64,000 nucleotides of DNA from Hippasteria phrygiana (GCA_037893225.1 JAZGUH010000363.1:1054001-1118000), one strand, 5' to 3'; positions 9,901-18,542 are shown, numbered from the stretch's first letter. Notes: generated by a model not told the origin, from the letters alone. Numbers and translations: made by a program.

Positions 9901-10906
9901 GATAGGAGACACAGCTAAGGTAAAAAAATTAACAGGTACGCTATATCGAAAAGAAAAATATGTATTGCACTACGTCAATTTGAAACAGTGTTTGAGGCTA
10001 GGCCTAAAACTAACTAAAGTACATCGGGCGTTACAATTTAAACAAAAACCTTGGATGAAATCGTACATCGATAAAAACACGCAACTAAGAACGAAAGCAA
10101 AGTCAGATTTCGAAAAAGACTTTTTCAAATTAATGAATAATTCCGTATTCGGAAAAACGATGGAAAATGTCAGAAATAGAATAGATGGTGTGCTACTGAG
10201 AAACGATCAAGTAAAAGAATACGAAAAAATAGTTTCTAAACCTTGTTACAAGTCTACTACGGCGTTTAAAGAATGCGGTCTCTCATTCGTGGAATCGTAC
10301 AAAAAGAAAACGTATTTAAATAAACCGATTTACTGCGGCGTTAGTATCTTAGACCTCTCGAAGACTCTAATGTACGACTTTTATTACAACCAATTAAAAA
10401 AGACGTATGGTGATAAAGTAAGATTGATGTATACAGACACGGACTCGCTGCTTTTGATTATCTATACGAAAGACGTTTATCTCGATATGAAAAAAGACAA
10501 AGACTCGTACGATTTTAGCAACTACGAGAAAGACCACTTTTTATACGACGATACAAACAAGAAAGTCATCGGCAAGTTCAAGGACGAATGCGGAGGAAAA
10601 GTCATAAGCGAAGCTACTTGCATCAGATCGAAGATGTACTCGATTTTATACGGAGACGTCGTATTAAAGAAGGCCAAAGGCGTAAACCGAGTGGTTATAA
10701 ACAACGATCTATCTTACGAAAAGTATAAGCGATGCGTTTTATCGAACGAATGCTATTCAAATAAGATGATTCGTTTTGGAACAGAGCGTCACATGATATA
10801 CACGGAGGCTCAAGTCAAGCAATCTTTAAATCCTTTAGATACGAAGAGATATATTTTACCTAATGGTATAGACACTATGGCTTATGGTCACTGTTCTAAC
10901 CTTTAG
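6965..10906 (+). CDS. polB: Protein-primed family B DNA polymerase
   Basis: About 1,313 residues, intact. It replicates the element, presumably primed by a terminal protein. Two similar N-terminal segments (roughly residues 10-55 and 65-100) look like short SAP-like or helix-loop-helix DNA-binding repeats. A C2H2-like finger (CLRCLTHF to HIKDC) precedes the exonuclease domain. Exo I is seen as YADFES (about residue 465), exo II as HNLENYDAH and exo III near YVTADTLLLAGVFENF. Between exo I and exo II is a Cys/His-rich insert containing RDHCHTTGKYRGPAH, typical of endonuclease VII-like zinc motifs. Polymerase motifs are YLDANNLYGWAM (A, about 893), KLMNNSVFGKTMENVR (B) and MYTDTDS (C, about 1155). 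All catalytic aspartates are present. The gene ends 6 bases from the convergent neighbour. Confidence 0.96.
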   Translation: METQPTIRGYNRWNKISLKRYIDKYKLSLGSPTGRRNTYIRRDYILAIKREEGKYKNLRIRSKASLAQLVRDKNLRVVSTGRNGRAIKKDYIEAILGFKEKNTFREADFRETRRFENSYLNLELIPNLFIDDPEQFYNTHTSMIKNKIIAELREIKTMKLQIAMKIKYVKKSGVETKTQTAVHFSYQNRVLNKSEIATTIGKQYETILSQIDKFTNKGSGWTIDKIVAFYININRVKPLVGASYVKLPEYVANKHATVNIKNEDQECIRWCLRAALGIYTDRVKNQLATNPKYQFRGNNPSTYKTDDGLNFKDIDFPTPINQIPRIERQNDISINVLGYDEDNKNKTHLQDKRGLIYPLYLSKRPYDRETISLLLYEGHYCWISDLPRFLYGVTNSQHRKLFCLRCLTHFSSKEKLDRHIKDCEGIDSALSTVKMPHENANKYLDKSKLMFKNFKNLQDAPYVIYADFESILVPQVPQEKTSNKTHEHRACGYSYVVVRCDGKQIKRKTYRGERAIDNFITSLQELEPKINELLARIKPIIYTLKEEKIHLNSNECWICEKPIFPNYSCNCKCYEPVEPKSKEELEEYTYKNEKGYIDQKCMFCQKKINKFRKVRDHCHTTGKYRGPAHAYCNLKLRVKPNETKIPVVFHNLENYDAHLIMQGISKYQRDIWCIPKNSEKYISFSIGQYRFIDSFHFMSSGLDKLVTSCPRDAFRLLLKRYGEENADLLLQKGVYPYEYMDSFERFSETELPAKHYFFSALKDKHITDEDYSRAQRVWQTFNIKNMGEYHDLYVTADTLLLAGVFENFRQMCRMNYKLDPANYFTAPGLSWDALLRHTKIELELLTDIDKHIFFEKAKRGGISSVGSCRYAKANNKYLASYDQDKPDSYILYLDANNLYGWAMSRPLPYGGFKWVNTRQFTHDRIMALKDKAKTGYMFEVDLEYPAELHDLHNDYPLAADNITIPEEWLSKYQRELASEIGDTAKVKKLTGTLYRKEKYVLHYVNLKQCLRLGLKLTKVHRALQFKQKPWMKSYIDKNTQLRTKAKSDFEKDFFKLMNNSVFGKTMENVRNRIDGVLLRNDQVKEYEKIVSKPCYKSTTAFKECGLSFVESYKKKTYLNKPIYCGVSILDLSKTLMYDFYYNQLKKTYGDKVRLMYTDTDSLLLIIYTKDVYLDMKKDKDSYDFSNYEKDHFLYDDTNKKVIGKFKDECGGKVISEATCIRSKMYSILYGDVVLKKAKGVNRVVINNDLSYEKYKRCVLSNECYSNKMIRFGTERHMIYTEAQVKQSLNPLDTKRYILPNGIDTMAYGHCSNL

Positions 10907-10912
10907 TCTATT

Positions 10913-11644
10913 CTAACCAGAACAAGACGATCGATAAATATCTACTCGAAAAATAAATATCTTATGGTTATTATCGACTAACTCACCGTCTCGATCTCTG
11001 AAAGAAAAACTAAGTTCGGGTATTTTATTCCTAATTAGAGGTATGACAGTTTTTCTTTTATTTTGTAACGTTGAGATTATATTCGCGTTAACCTCAATAT
11101 ATGAAATCGGTATAACGTCTAGCAAGTGCGTGCTCCTTCCGTTATAGAAATTATTAGACGTAGATAACTGATCGCAATGTAAAAAAATTGCATTCACGTA
11201 ATTTATATTATAATATCCTATGTATTCACCTTCATCTATAGGGTACCAAAAAGGGTGTTCTAGACCCAACAATTTTTTAGCATATAGACCGAAATTAATA
11301 GTAACACCTCTATCTTTTGGTATTATACCGACATTAAACATAATTATTTTATTAATCTTGTCTACGGAAGCTATGAGGAGGGTTAATTTATTAAATTCAG
11401 CTATTAACTCATCGATAGTATAATTTCCAGCCGGAATTACCATTTCACCGTTAATTTCATTACTGCCACTCCGTTTGTCATATACACTCCATTTTATAGT
11501 TATACGTTGAGATATATTAAAAAAACCAACAGTAAATATCGCGTTGTTTAAACTCATACAGTAATTTCCATTAGAGTTATCTATAGGTTTTAACAGACTA
11601 AAAGTTTGTTCGTTACCATCCATTTTAAAAACGTGCGATTCCAT
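10913..11644 (-). CDS. Probable minor virion protein, paralog A (243 aa)
   Basis: First of three tandem leftward paralogs. The start MESHVF is preceded by TTTTTAAA on its strand. Conserved parts are the N-terminus (KPIDNSNGNYCMSLNNAIFT), a central AGNYTIDELIAE segment, LHCDQLSTSNNFYNG, LLDVIPI, and a C-terminal strand pattern around LSFSFRDRDGELVDNN. That ending and the PAG-Y-T motif resemble families I recall accompanying Polinton capsid genes, probably single-jelly-roll minor capsid or spike proteins; this assignment is inference. A and B share nearly identical ends but differ in the middle (about residues 50-145). The stop lies 6 bases from the polB stop, convergently. Confidence 0.85.
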   Translation of the reverse strand: MESHVFKMDGNEQTFSLLKPIDNSNGNYCMSLNNAIFTVGFFNISQRITIKWSVYDKRSGSNEINGEMVIPAGNYTIDELIAEFNKLTLLIASVDKINKIIMFNVGIIPKDRGVTINFGLYAKKLLGLEHPFWYPIDEGEYIGYYNINYVNAIFLHCDQLSTSNNFYNGRSTHLLDVIPISYIEVNANIISTLQNKRKTVIPLIRNKIPELSFSFRDRDGELVDNNHKIFIFRVDIYRSSCSG

Positions 11645-11648
11645 TTTA

Positions 11649-11777
11649 AAAATCTAAAGATTTTTTTAAAAAATCTTCAAAAATCGCTTAAAATTTTGCC
11701 AATCGTCAAGTTGAAGCTGGTGATTTTTCCTCGATTATTTATTAAAGCGAAGTAGCGAAAAACAAATTTAAGATTCT
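11649..11777 (-). pseudogene. Relic of a fourth paralog tail between A and B
   Basis: Read leftward, about 11690-11745 resembles the last roughly 17 codons of paralog C (an N-R-G-K pattern then LTIGK), followed by the same AT-rich spacer that separates B from C. The spacer and tail at 11649-11745 align with 12509-12606. This suggests paralog A arose by duplication of a B-plus-C-tail unit, leaving the tail as a non-coding scar. Confidence 0.65.
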
Positions 11778-12506
11778 CTAACGATTAGAACAAGACGATC
11801 GATAAATATCTACTCGAAAAATAAATATCTTATGGTTATTATCGACTAACTCACCGTCGCAGTCTCTGAAAGAAAAACTAAGTTCGGGTATTTTATTCCT
11901 AATTAGAGGTATGACAGTTTTTCTTTTATTTCGTAACGTTGAGATTATATCTGTTTCAGCCTCAGTATATGCAATCGGTATAACGTCTAGCAAGTGCGTG
12001 CTCCTTCCGTTATAGAAATTATTAGACGTAGATAACTGATCGCAATGTAAAAAAATTGCATTCACATAATTTATACTATAATGTCCTACAAGTTCACCAT
12101 CACGCGCAGGTTGCCAATTATAACGGCGTTCTATACCCAACACTTTTTTACTATATAGATCGAAATCAAACACATCATATTCAGAATCCGGCATAGTACC
12201 GGCATTAAAAAAAATCTTTTTATTAATCTTGTCCACGGAAACTATCCATAAAGTTGATTTATTCAATTCAGCTATTAACTCATCGATAGTATAATTTCCA
12301 GCCGGAATTACCATTTCACCGTTAATTTCATCAAGGTCCAAATATGATGACCATGCTATAACCATACGTTGAGTTATATTATAGAGCCCCGCTGTAAATA
12401 TCGCGTTGTTTAAACTCATACAGTAATTTCCATTAGAGTTATCTATAGGTTTTGACAGACCAAAAGTTTGTTTGCTACTAACCATTTCAAAAACGTGCGA
12501 TTCCAT
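11778..12506 (-). CDS. Probable minor virion protein, paralog B (242 aa)
   Basis: Second tandem paralog with the same MESHVFEM start after an A-rich ATTTTTTAAA context. It keeps all conserved segments of A, including the shared STSNNFYNGRSTHLLDVIP and the C-terminal FRDCDGELVDNNHKIF. The centre differs: residues around 50-60 and about 105-140 show substitutions and length changes. The DNA of the 5' and 3' thirds is almost identical to A, indicating a recent duplication or gene conversion. Function is inferred as for A. It has no signal peptide and no membrane segment. Confidence 0.85.
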   Translation of the reverse strand: MESHVFEMVSSKQTFGLSKPIDNSNGNYCMSLNNAIFTAGLYNITQRMVIAWSSYLDLDEINGEMVIPAGNYTIDELIAELNKSTLWIVSVDKINKKIFFNAGTMPDSEYDVFDFDLYSKKVLGIERRYNWQPARDGELVGHYSINYVNAIFLHCDQLSTSNNFYNGRSTHLLDVIPIAYTEAETDIISTLRNKRKTVIPLIRNKIPELSFSFRDCDGELVDNNHKIFIFRVDIYRSSCSNR

Positions 12507-12550
12507 TTTAAAAAATCTAAAGATTTTTTTAAAAAATCTTCAAAAATCGC

Positions 12551-13249
12551 TTAAAATTTACCTATCGTCAAGTTAAAACTAATCTTTTTCCCTCGATTAT
12601 TTATTAAATCGCCGTCTCGGTTTCTAATACTAAAGCTAAGTTGGTTTATCTTATCACCCACGAGTCTACGAGCGGTTAATCTTGCACGCTCTACGAGCGT
12701 ATCGTCTCTTTTCGTTATCGGTATAACGTCTAGCAAGTGCGTTCCCCCTCCGTTATAGAAATTATTAGACGTAGATAACTGATCGCAATGTAAAAACATT
12801 GCATCGACAGGCATTGTATTATAATACCCTACGTAATCTACGCCAAAAACTAAGTTTTTGACCGTTATCCCCAACAATTGTTTAATGTTTTTATCAAAGC
12901 GTAGAACGTTATTTTCTTCCGTTATATTTAAAGATATTTTTTTATTAAGTTTATCTACGGAGACTTCTAACCAAACTAATTTACTGAGTCGGCCTTCGAT
13001 CCAATCTATATCGTAATATCCAGCCGGAATATCAATTCTACCATCCGTACTACCCGTTCTTCTCCCAGTGTTTGGATCGATTTGATATATATAATAGAGA
13101 ATTTCGCTATTACTAGCCATGTTGTAGAAGCCCGCGGTTACTATCGCGCTGGTTAAACTTATGCAGTAATCTCCCTTTGAGTTATCTATAGGTTTTGATA
13201 GTCTAAACGTTCGTTCGTTATCAAACATTTCAAAAACGTGCGATTCCAT
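12551..13249 (-). CDS. Probable minor virion protein, paralog C (232 aa)
   Basis: Most diverged of the three tandem paralogs. It shares MESHVFEM, the KPIDNS motif, PAG-Y near the centre, FLHCDQLSTSNNFYNGGG and LLDVIPIT, but has a different C-terminus ending LTIGKF. It is divergent with the next gene: 53 bases separate the two ATGs and hold TATAAAAG and TTATAAATT motifs that could serve both directions. It is the likely ancestral locus from which A and B were duplicated (inference from order and divergence). Confidence 0.82.
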   Translation of the reverse strand: MESHVFEMFDNERTFRLSKPIDNSKGDYCISLTSAIVTAGFYNMASNSEILYYIYQIDPNTGRRTGSTDGRIDIPAGYYDIDWIEGRLSKLVWLEVSVDKLNKKISLNITEENNVLRFDKNIKQLLGITVKNLVFGVDYVGYYNTMPVDAMFLHCDQLSTSNNFYNGGGTHLLDVIPITKRDDTLVERARLTARRLVGDKINQLSFSIRNRDGDLINNRGKKISFNLTIGKF

Positions 13250-13302
13250 TTTATTAAAGCTTTTATAAGCTTTAAAAAATATTTGGTTTATTATAAATTA
13301 AA
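13250..13302. promoter_or_regulatory. Divergent promoter candidate
   Basis: A 53-bp AT-rich gap between two divergent start codons. It contains an AAGCTTTTATAAGCTTT inverted repeat and TTATAAATTAAA just before the rightward ATG at 13303. Size and TATA-like content suggest a shared bidirectional promoter. Confidence 0.45.
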
Positions 13303-15051
13303 ATGAAATTCGCTCAACTTATGGCGCTTGTAAACGACAACAAACGAACGGTAAAGAATGCTCTAGATATCGCGAATCAACAAGACGATACTCGCATAGC
13401 TACGCGAGTACAAAACGTTAGCAACAAGTACGAAGCGATAAGCGACAAATACGAAGCGATTACCCAGGAGAGTACCCCGTTGAACATGCACTTGAGCCAA
13501 CTAAAGATTATCGTAAACGCCAACGATAACAGGTCTTTTATCTCTAATTTAACGGATATATTTAGCGCTTATAAAATGTCCGATGTAAAACACGACGAAG
13601 TGGTCGAACGTTACGCATCGGACCCAATGACGTTCTATCAAAATCAACTCAACTTCGCATTTTGGTGCGCGACTTCTGGTTGCGGCGTAGGACTAGAATC
13701 GTTACTACATAAAAACCCCGTAATATCGGCTTTATTCAAGTTTCACGTATATTTTACGATCAGAAAGATACTTTACTTTCTAAAATGCCCAGTTCCAGAA
13801 GACGATACGTTCGACGATCTAAACAATGGCATCGATAAAGGCGCTTATAGCGATATTTGTCAACATTTTAATGTCGATCCAAACTTGAGTTTTAAACAGA
13901 CCGTAGACTTAACTTCTGGAGGATTAGGTACCGCTTATTCTTACCTGTTTAAAATAAACAAGTACTCGCCAGATATACCTTTACCCGTACCCGGTAAAAA
14001 TTATACCCCTATTAAGCTTTACAAGGTTTCGGCTGAATATGACCCTAGTACGGGTGACTATGTAACGGCTAATAAATTGTGGGAATACGATTATGAAGCT
14101 ATGAACCCCGGCGCCACCTACATGGGATTTGTAGAGTCGGGCGATGCGAAACATTATAGTAAAATTACGCTCGCGTATATCAGACAATCCGCGGACGTTG
14201 TACGACTCGGTTTTAGAAATTTTATACGCCAGAAGAGCTCGTTTACCGACGTTGGTATAGAAAAAATAAACGAAAGCATTAGAACGTACGTGTACGCCAT
14301 ACTCGGTGCGCAAGCCCAAACAAAAACGAGTATACTAACTGCAGGTACCGGATTAGATGCGCAAAGACAATTTGAAAATATAGTAGAAGATATAATCAAC
14401 AGCCATACGGACTTGGAATCTTCTATAACCAGATTTCAAAATTCTTTACAGTACGCTAGAAGCTCGTTAAACTTTGTGATTAGCCCTGGATTGTACTTAA
14501 TTCCATCAAATATGGAGCTTTTAGTAGGTATTCACCAAGGTTATAATAATAATATACAGATAGCTACACCCAGCGCATCGATAGGATTAAACATCAACTT
14601 AAACTCAGATGTCGTAACGCCACCAACCCCACCCTCCCCCGTAAAAGAGAGTAGTATAATACCCCAGCAGAATTTAGACGACGTAGCTACGTCGTCAGAC
14701 CCGCCACCTCCCGTAAAAGAGAGTAAGGTAGTAACCCAACAGAATTTAGACGATTTAGACGACCTGGCGACGTCGCCAGATCCGTTACCAACGCCACCCT
14801 CTCCCGTAAAAAAGAGTCGTGTAGTAACCCAGCAGAATTTAGACGATTTAAACGATTTAGACGATTTAGAGAATTTAGAGTTACCAACCCCTACACCGCC
14901 AACCCCAATCTCAGACGTACTCCCTACGGACATAGATACACCACCTACTCAACCTCCAGACTCGCATGAACAAGAAAAAACGGCTTTAGTCGTTGGTTTA
15001 ATAGCCGTTGCTGGGGTTGGGTATCTAGCTTACGATATTTTACGTCGTTGA
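13303..15051 (+). CDS. Large virion-associated protein with proline-rich stalk and C-terminal anchor
   Basis: 582 residues. The N-terminal ~420 residues belong to a family I recall as recurring beside Polinton capsid genes in invertebrates (motifs FAFWCATSGCGVG at about 120-130, RFHVY-like FKFHVYFTIRKIL, INESIRTYVYAILGAQAQ). Its function is not known. From about 440 to 550 there are three imperfect proline-rich repeats (PPSPVKES or similar, then QQNLDD). The protein ends in a single hydrophobic helix, ALVVGLIAVAGVGYLAY, then ILRR. The architecture suggests a virion surface or membrane-linked protein. Its stop overlaps the convergent integrase by 12 bases. Confidence 0.85.
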   Translation: MKFAQLMALVNDNKRTVKNALDIANQQDDTRIATRVQNVSNKYEAISDKYEAITQESTPLNMHLSQLKIIVNANDNRSFISNLTDIFSAYKMSDVKHDEVVERYASDPMTFYQNQLNFAFWCATSGCGVGLESLLHKNPVISALFKFHVYFTIRKILYFLKCPVPEDDTFDDLNNGIDKGAYSDICQHFNVDPNLSFKQTVDLTSGGLGTAYSYLFKINKYSPDIPLPVPGKNYTPIKLYKVSAEYDPSTGDYVTANKLWEYDYEAMNPGATYMGFVESGDAKHYSKITLAYIRQSADVVRLGFRNFIRQKSSFTDVGIEKINESIRTYVYAILGAQAQTKTSILTAGTGLDAQRQFENIVEDIINSHTDLESSITRFQNSLQYARSSLNFVISPGLYLIPSNMELLVGIHQGYNNNIQIATPSASIGLNINLNSDVVTPPTPPSPVKESSIIPQQNLDDVATSSDPPPPVKESKVVTQQNLDDLDDLATSPDPLPTPPSPVKKSRVVTQQNLDDLNDLDDLENLELPTPTPPTPISDVLPTDIDTPPTQPPDSHEQEKTALVVGLIAVAGVGYLAYDILRR

Positions 15052-16047
15052 GGAAGGTGGTAACTCAGTATCTGAAGGAACGACCATTAACTCTTTCTTA
15101 ACGAACGATCTCTTGGGGCCGTCAGTCAGCCAGTACAACGCGGGCTGTCCGGGATCTGTCGTTCTTCTTCTAATCGTATACATTTCTAAGCTCCAAATAG
15201 GATCGGTAGCTCTTCTTCTAACGTCTTTTTCGAGCTCTCCAGGAGCGTAAAGATATCTGACGATATCGTCATTTACGCTTAAAAGATCTTCGGGGCTCTT
15301 GAGCCCCGAGGAACTCAATTGTTTTATTTCTAACTGAGACATAGCCGCTCGAGGAGTTAACGGTTTACCTTTCATAGTCGATATCAATCTAGTTTCTTCG
15401 TCGTTTAACGCTTTTATAACATCGGGTAATCTTTTTACCCACTCGCGGCTACGCTCGGTAGGCTCTAACATTTCTTGAGCGTATTGATGACCGAATAATC
15501 TTTCGGCTAAAGTACGATTAAATCTTTCTACTATACCTTGAGCTCTATGATTACCAACCTCGCCTTTCTGTACTACTACGTTGCGAGTCCGCATCAAAGT
15601 ATTAAATTCAGCCATAAATTCTGTACCGGGGTCTACTTTTATCGTGAGAGGCCAAGACAAGGGCGATCTTTTGTAAATCTTTTTTATCGCCTCTACAACT
15701 TGAGTACTCGTTTTATTCGTCAAGGGTTCAGCTTCTTTATATCGAGTGGCCACATCCACGATTGTCAACGCGTATTTATATCTTTTTCGTCTAACTACAT
15801 CGTGAGGTAGATACAACAGATCCGCTTGATGTTGTTCATTAGGCCTCCCTATAACCTTATTGAGACTCGTAGGTCTCGGTATAAAACTTGGGGCAGGCAA
15901 ATATATTTGCCACATGGCTTGTTTTCTCAACCAATTTCTAACGTCTGGCTCGGGTACGTTGGCTTTTAACGATAATTTTTTTATAGCGCCTGCACCTTTC
16001 CAATATCCTTTAGGGCTGTAAAATATTTTACTTAGTTTTGTTTCCAT
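15040..16047 (-). CDS. int: Retroviral-type integrase (Polinton c-integrase)
   Basis: 335 residues. It inserts the element into the genome by strand transfer, which explains the 5-bp duplication. The N-terminus has SPKGYWKGAGAIKKL, usual for Polinton integrases instead of a classic HHCC finger. The catalytic core has D76 (in HQADLLYL), D139 (in KVDPGTEF) and E174 (in GIVERFNRTLAE), a D,D-34/35-E arrangement. The C-terminal part (VRYLYAPGELEKD-like, then GPKRSFVKKEL) is a basic chromo/SH3-like tail. It is transcribed leftward, opposite to most neighbours, and is divergent with the next gene: 41 bases separate the ATGs. It is intact. Confidence 0.95.
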   Translation of the reverse strand: METKLSKIFYSPKGYWKGAGAIKKLSLKANVPEPDVRNWLRKQAMWQIYLPAPSFIPRPTSLNKVIGRPNEQHQADLLYLPHDVVRRKRYKYALTIVDVATRYKEAEPLTNKTSTQVVEAIKKIYKRSPLSWPLTIKVDPGTEFMAEFNTLMRTRNVVVQKGEVGNHRAQGIVERFNRTLAERLFGHQYAQEMLEPTERSREWVKRLPDVIKALNDEETRLISTMKGKPLTPRAAMSQLEIKQLSSSGLKSPEDLLSVNDDIVRYLYAPGELEKDVRRRATDPIWSLEMYTIRRRTTDPGQPALYWLTDGPKRSFVKKELMVVPSDTELPPSSTT

Positions 16048-16088
16048 TTTATTTTAAAAGCAGAAAAATTTTTAACGACTTATTAAAA

Positions 16089-16502
16089 ATGGCGAGTGCA
16101 TTAATGATGATTGGTGGAGCTATTGTAAACGCTTTAGCGTTTACCGGATCGAACTTTCTATTTTCGAGTATGGGTGGATCGTCGGCTGAAGAACGTAAAC
16201 GACACGACCTCGCTTTAGAACAATTAACTCGAGCTAAACAAGAGTGGGTGGAACAAAGAACCAAGTATCTAGATTATCTAAACGATCGACTACATAAAGA
16301 AGCCAGGGCTCAAAAAGATTTTCAAAATGTAGATTACGCGTTGAGAGAATATAACGAAGTAACCAACGAAGATATAAGATTACCTCGCGAACCTGTATTG
16401 TCAGACTTTTACGCACCTAGCGAAGGTCAAAAAGATGGTGAAATTGTATTTATCTTAGGAGGCACTGCTGTTTTAGGGTATTTAGTTTATAAGTTTGTCT
16501 AA
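16089..16502 (+). CDS. Small membrane-anchored virion-type protein (137 aa)
   Basis: The ATG at 16089, preceded by TTATTAAAA, is chosen over an in-frame upstream TTG at 16038. The N-terminus is hydrophobic (MMIGGAIVNALAFTGSNFLF). The centre is charged and probably coiled-coil (EERKRHDLALEQL to about residue 85). It is followed by PVLSDFY and a C-terminal helix, VFILGGTAVLGYLVYKFV. I recall similar proteins next to these capsid genes, function unknown. It lies 94 bases upstream of the capsid gene, suggesting a virion role. Confidence 0.82.
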   Translation: MASALMMIGGAIVNALAFTGSNFLFSSMGGSSAEERKRHDLALEQLTRAKQEWVEQRTKYLDYLNDRLHKEARAQKDFQNVDYALREYNEVTNEDIRLPREPVLSDFYAPSEGQKDGEIVFILGGTAVLGYLVYKFV

Positions 16503-16595
16503 AAGTTTTTTTTGCTTTTTAAGTTTATAAGTTTGTCTAAAAGTTTAAGTTTATTTAAAAGTTTTCTTACTTTTTATTTTGTTTCGTTAAGTAAA

Positions 16596-17873
16596 ATGAA
16601 CGCAATTTATGGAAGCAAACTGAATCCACACAGAAGTTTAAAAAATCCTAGAGCGTTAAAGGGATTGAGACAATCGATGGTCATTACTCATAATCCTAGT
16701 ACCGCATCGGCTGGCAGTCTGTTGATCGTTGAATTTCCTATGTTGAGTCAAGACGATGTAGTCGTACCGGGTACTGTACGATTAGCTTTTAATATAGACT
16801 TAGAATCTGAAGGCACTGGCGAAGACGATGCAAGAACTCTATATTATAACGTCGCACGAAATTTAATTAGCGGCGTAAGAATCAAACTAGAAGGTAAAGA
16901 TTTCGTAGCGTTTACGGATGCCGATGTATATAACGCGTATAAAGACCTGTGGCGACCAGCCAGCGCGAACGATGCATATCGAGGACTCGAAGATAGCAAC
17001 ATTACGAAACTCAGAATAGACTCCAGCGATGGGGTTGCTAGCGCGAATGGTGGAAAAGACAAAGCGATTGCCAACGCTTACGGTAACCGATATTACATTC
17101 CTCTAGATTTTGAAATGCTTACGGATCATCAGCCTTTTAGTCCATCGACGCTCAAAGACAGACTAACTTATGAATTTACGTTTAACGATCACGCTAGCGT
17201 AGTAAAATCTACCGATTCTAACGCAAAGTATAAAATTTCGGGGTTAGATCTCGAGTTTGAAACGGTGACCAATAAAACATTGGCAGATAATATCAGACTA
17301 AAATATAGAGGCAAAACTCATTTTCTATACGAAAAAATTCAAAGATATACGGTTTTAACGCTAAACAAGTCCGATACTACTTGGAACATTAATCTTAATC
17401 AAGCCATTAGAAGTCTCAAAGGTATACTTCTTTTATTTAAAGAATCAGGCGAAAAGGATCCTCGAATTTTTTATAATCCAAATATCGAAAAAGTAGACGT
17501 TACGATAGAGGGTAAGCCGAATCAATTGTATAGTCAGGGCATGAAGCGTTATCAACACTGGGATGAGATTACCAAGTTTTTCGGCGACTCTAATACAGAA
17601 TTTGGTGCCAGCGTGTCTAAAGACTTAGAATTACACGATATGACGCTGGGCTCCTACTTAACCACTAGTTACGGTCTTTGGCTAGATACGAGGGTAACCG
17701 ATGACAATAAAAGTCACGGTTCTGGCAGGAAAATAGGAGACGTAGGTGGGGGTATTTCTCTCCATTTAGAAAGAGAGGCCGAGTCATCTGGTTCTCTAAC
17801 GTGTTACGTTTTCTTGGTGATGGATGGTCAGTTGGTGCTTGAAGATGGAAGATTTAGCGGTAGTTACTCTTAA
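16596..17873 (+). CDS. Major capsid protein, double-jelly-roll type
   Basis: 425 residues from the ATG at 16596 (GTAAAATG context). An in-frame TTG at 16512 would add 28 unlikely hydrophobic residues. It resembles the Polinton/Maverick capsid family often annotated as F54H12.2-like. Recognised segments are a VEFPMLSQDDVVVPGTVRLAF-like strand pair near 45-65, LISGVRIKLEGKDF, DVYNAYKDLW (about 110-120), a NRYYIPLDFEMLTDH segment near 165-180, and NQLYSQGMKRYQHWDEITKF near 310-330. In the family it forms hexon-like trimers of an icosahedral shell; that is knowledge of the family, not visible here. The ATPase gene follows after 33 bases. Confidence 0.9.
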   Translation: MNAIYGSKLNPHRSLKNPRALKGLRQSMVITHNPSTASAGSLLIVEFPMLSQDDVVVPGTVRLAFNIDLESEGTGEDDARTLYYNVARNLISGVRIKLEGKDFVAFTDADVYNAYKDLWRPASANDAYRGLEDSNITKLRIDSSDGVASANGGKDKAIANAYGNRYYIPLDFEMLTDHQPFSPSTLKDRLTYEFTFNDHASVVKSTDSNAKYKISGLDLEFETVTNKTLADNIRLKYRGKTHFLYEKIQRYTVLTLNKSDTTWNINLNQAIRSLKGILLLFKESGEKDPRIFYNPNIEKVDVTIEGKPNQLYSQGMKRYQHWDEITKFFGDSNTEFGASVSKDLELHDMTLGSYLTTSYGLWLDTRVTDDNKSHGSGRKIGDVGGGISLHLEREAESSGSLTCYVFLVMDGQLVLEDGRFSGSYS

Positions 17874-17906
17874 AAGAGTAAATTATCTACCTTACTATAA
17901 ATAGCA

Positions 17907-18542
17907 ATGCATAAAACGTTTCCAAAAACACCACACTGCGCGATAGTATGCGGTAGGACTAATTCGGGTAAAACCAAATATATTTTAGATCTATTAGAAA
18001 CTGAGTATAAAGATCACTTTGAAAAGATCGTAGTTATTTGTCCTACGTTGAGCAACAACAAGACTTATCGCGAGAGACGTTGGTTGTGGTTAGATCCCGA
18101 GATATACCCATGCGATTTAGAGGTAGAAAAGGTGACCCTCAACGAAGCTTTAGCATTTTATAGAGCTCGATTTAAAGGATCGCACGTTCTATTTTTGATA
18201 GACGATTGTAGCTCGGAACAAGACATAAAATATCGCAAGGCGGCGTTCGGAAAAAACACTTGCGTTTTAACGAAATTGGCGTTTAGCGGTAGGCACGACA
18301 ATCACTACTGTTGGTTGATGACTCAAAAGTATAATTGCGTAATGACAGATTTTAGAGCTCAAACTGCATTTGTCGTATTGTTCTATTGTAAAGATAAAAA
18401 TAGTTTCGAAGTATGCCTCGATGAAAATGATGCGGTTCCTTTAGAAGAAAGATCGAGAATTAAAAAGATTTTAAGAGACGTGCCTTTTAGTAAATTATTG
18501 GTAAAAACTGATCCTCCAGTCTGTTGGCAGTTAATCTATTAG
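17907..18542 (+). CDS. A32-like genome-packaging ATPase
   Basis: 211 residues. It is expected to drive DNA into the capsid. Walker A is GRTNSGKT (16-23), Walker B is VLFLIDD (94-100), a basic finger-like GRH follows (about 128-130), and a sensor-type MTQ is at 138-140. Size and motif order fit the FtsK/HerA-type packaging ATPases of Polintons and related viruses. ACTATAAATAGCA directly precedes the ATG. The stop codon overlaps the first unit of the 11-bp repeat array. It is directly downstream of the capsid gene, as is common in this group. Confidence 0.92.
   Translation: MHKTFPKTPHCAIVCGRTNSGKTKYILDLLETEYKDHFEKIVVICPTLSNNKTYRERRWLWLDPEIYPCDLEVEKVTLNEALAFYRARFKGSHVLFLIDDCSSEQDIKYRKAAFGKNTCVLTKLAFSGRHDNHYCWLMTQKYNCVMTDFRAQTAFVVLFYCKDKNSFEVCLDENDAVPLEERSRIKKILRDVPFSKLLVKTDPPVCWQLIY

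Noticed and set aside
10522..10704. Minus-strand short frames within polB and other element genes
   Set aside because: Shadows of strongly supported genes on the other strand.
16512..16595. Upstream in-frame extension of the capsid protein from a TTG
   Set aside because: TTG is not a credible start here; the ATG at 16596 has the A-rich context of the other genes and gives the usual N-terminus. The same reasoning excludes the TTG starts at 6950 and 16038.
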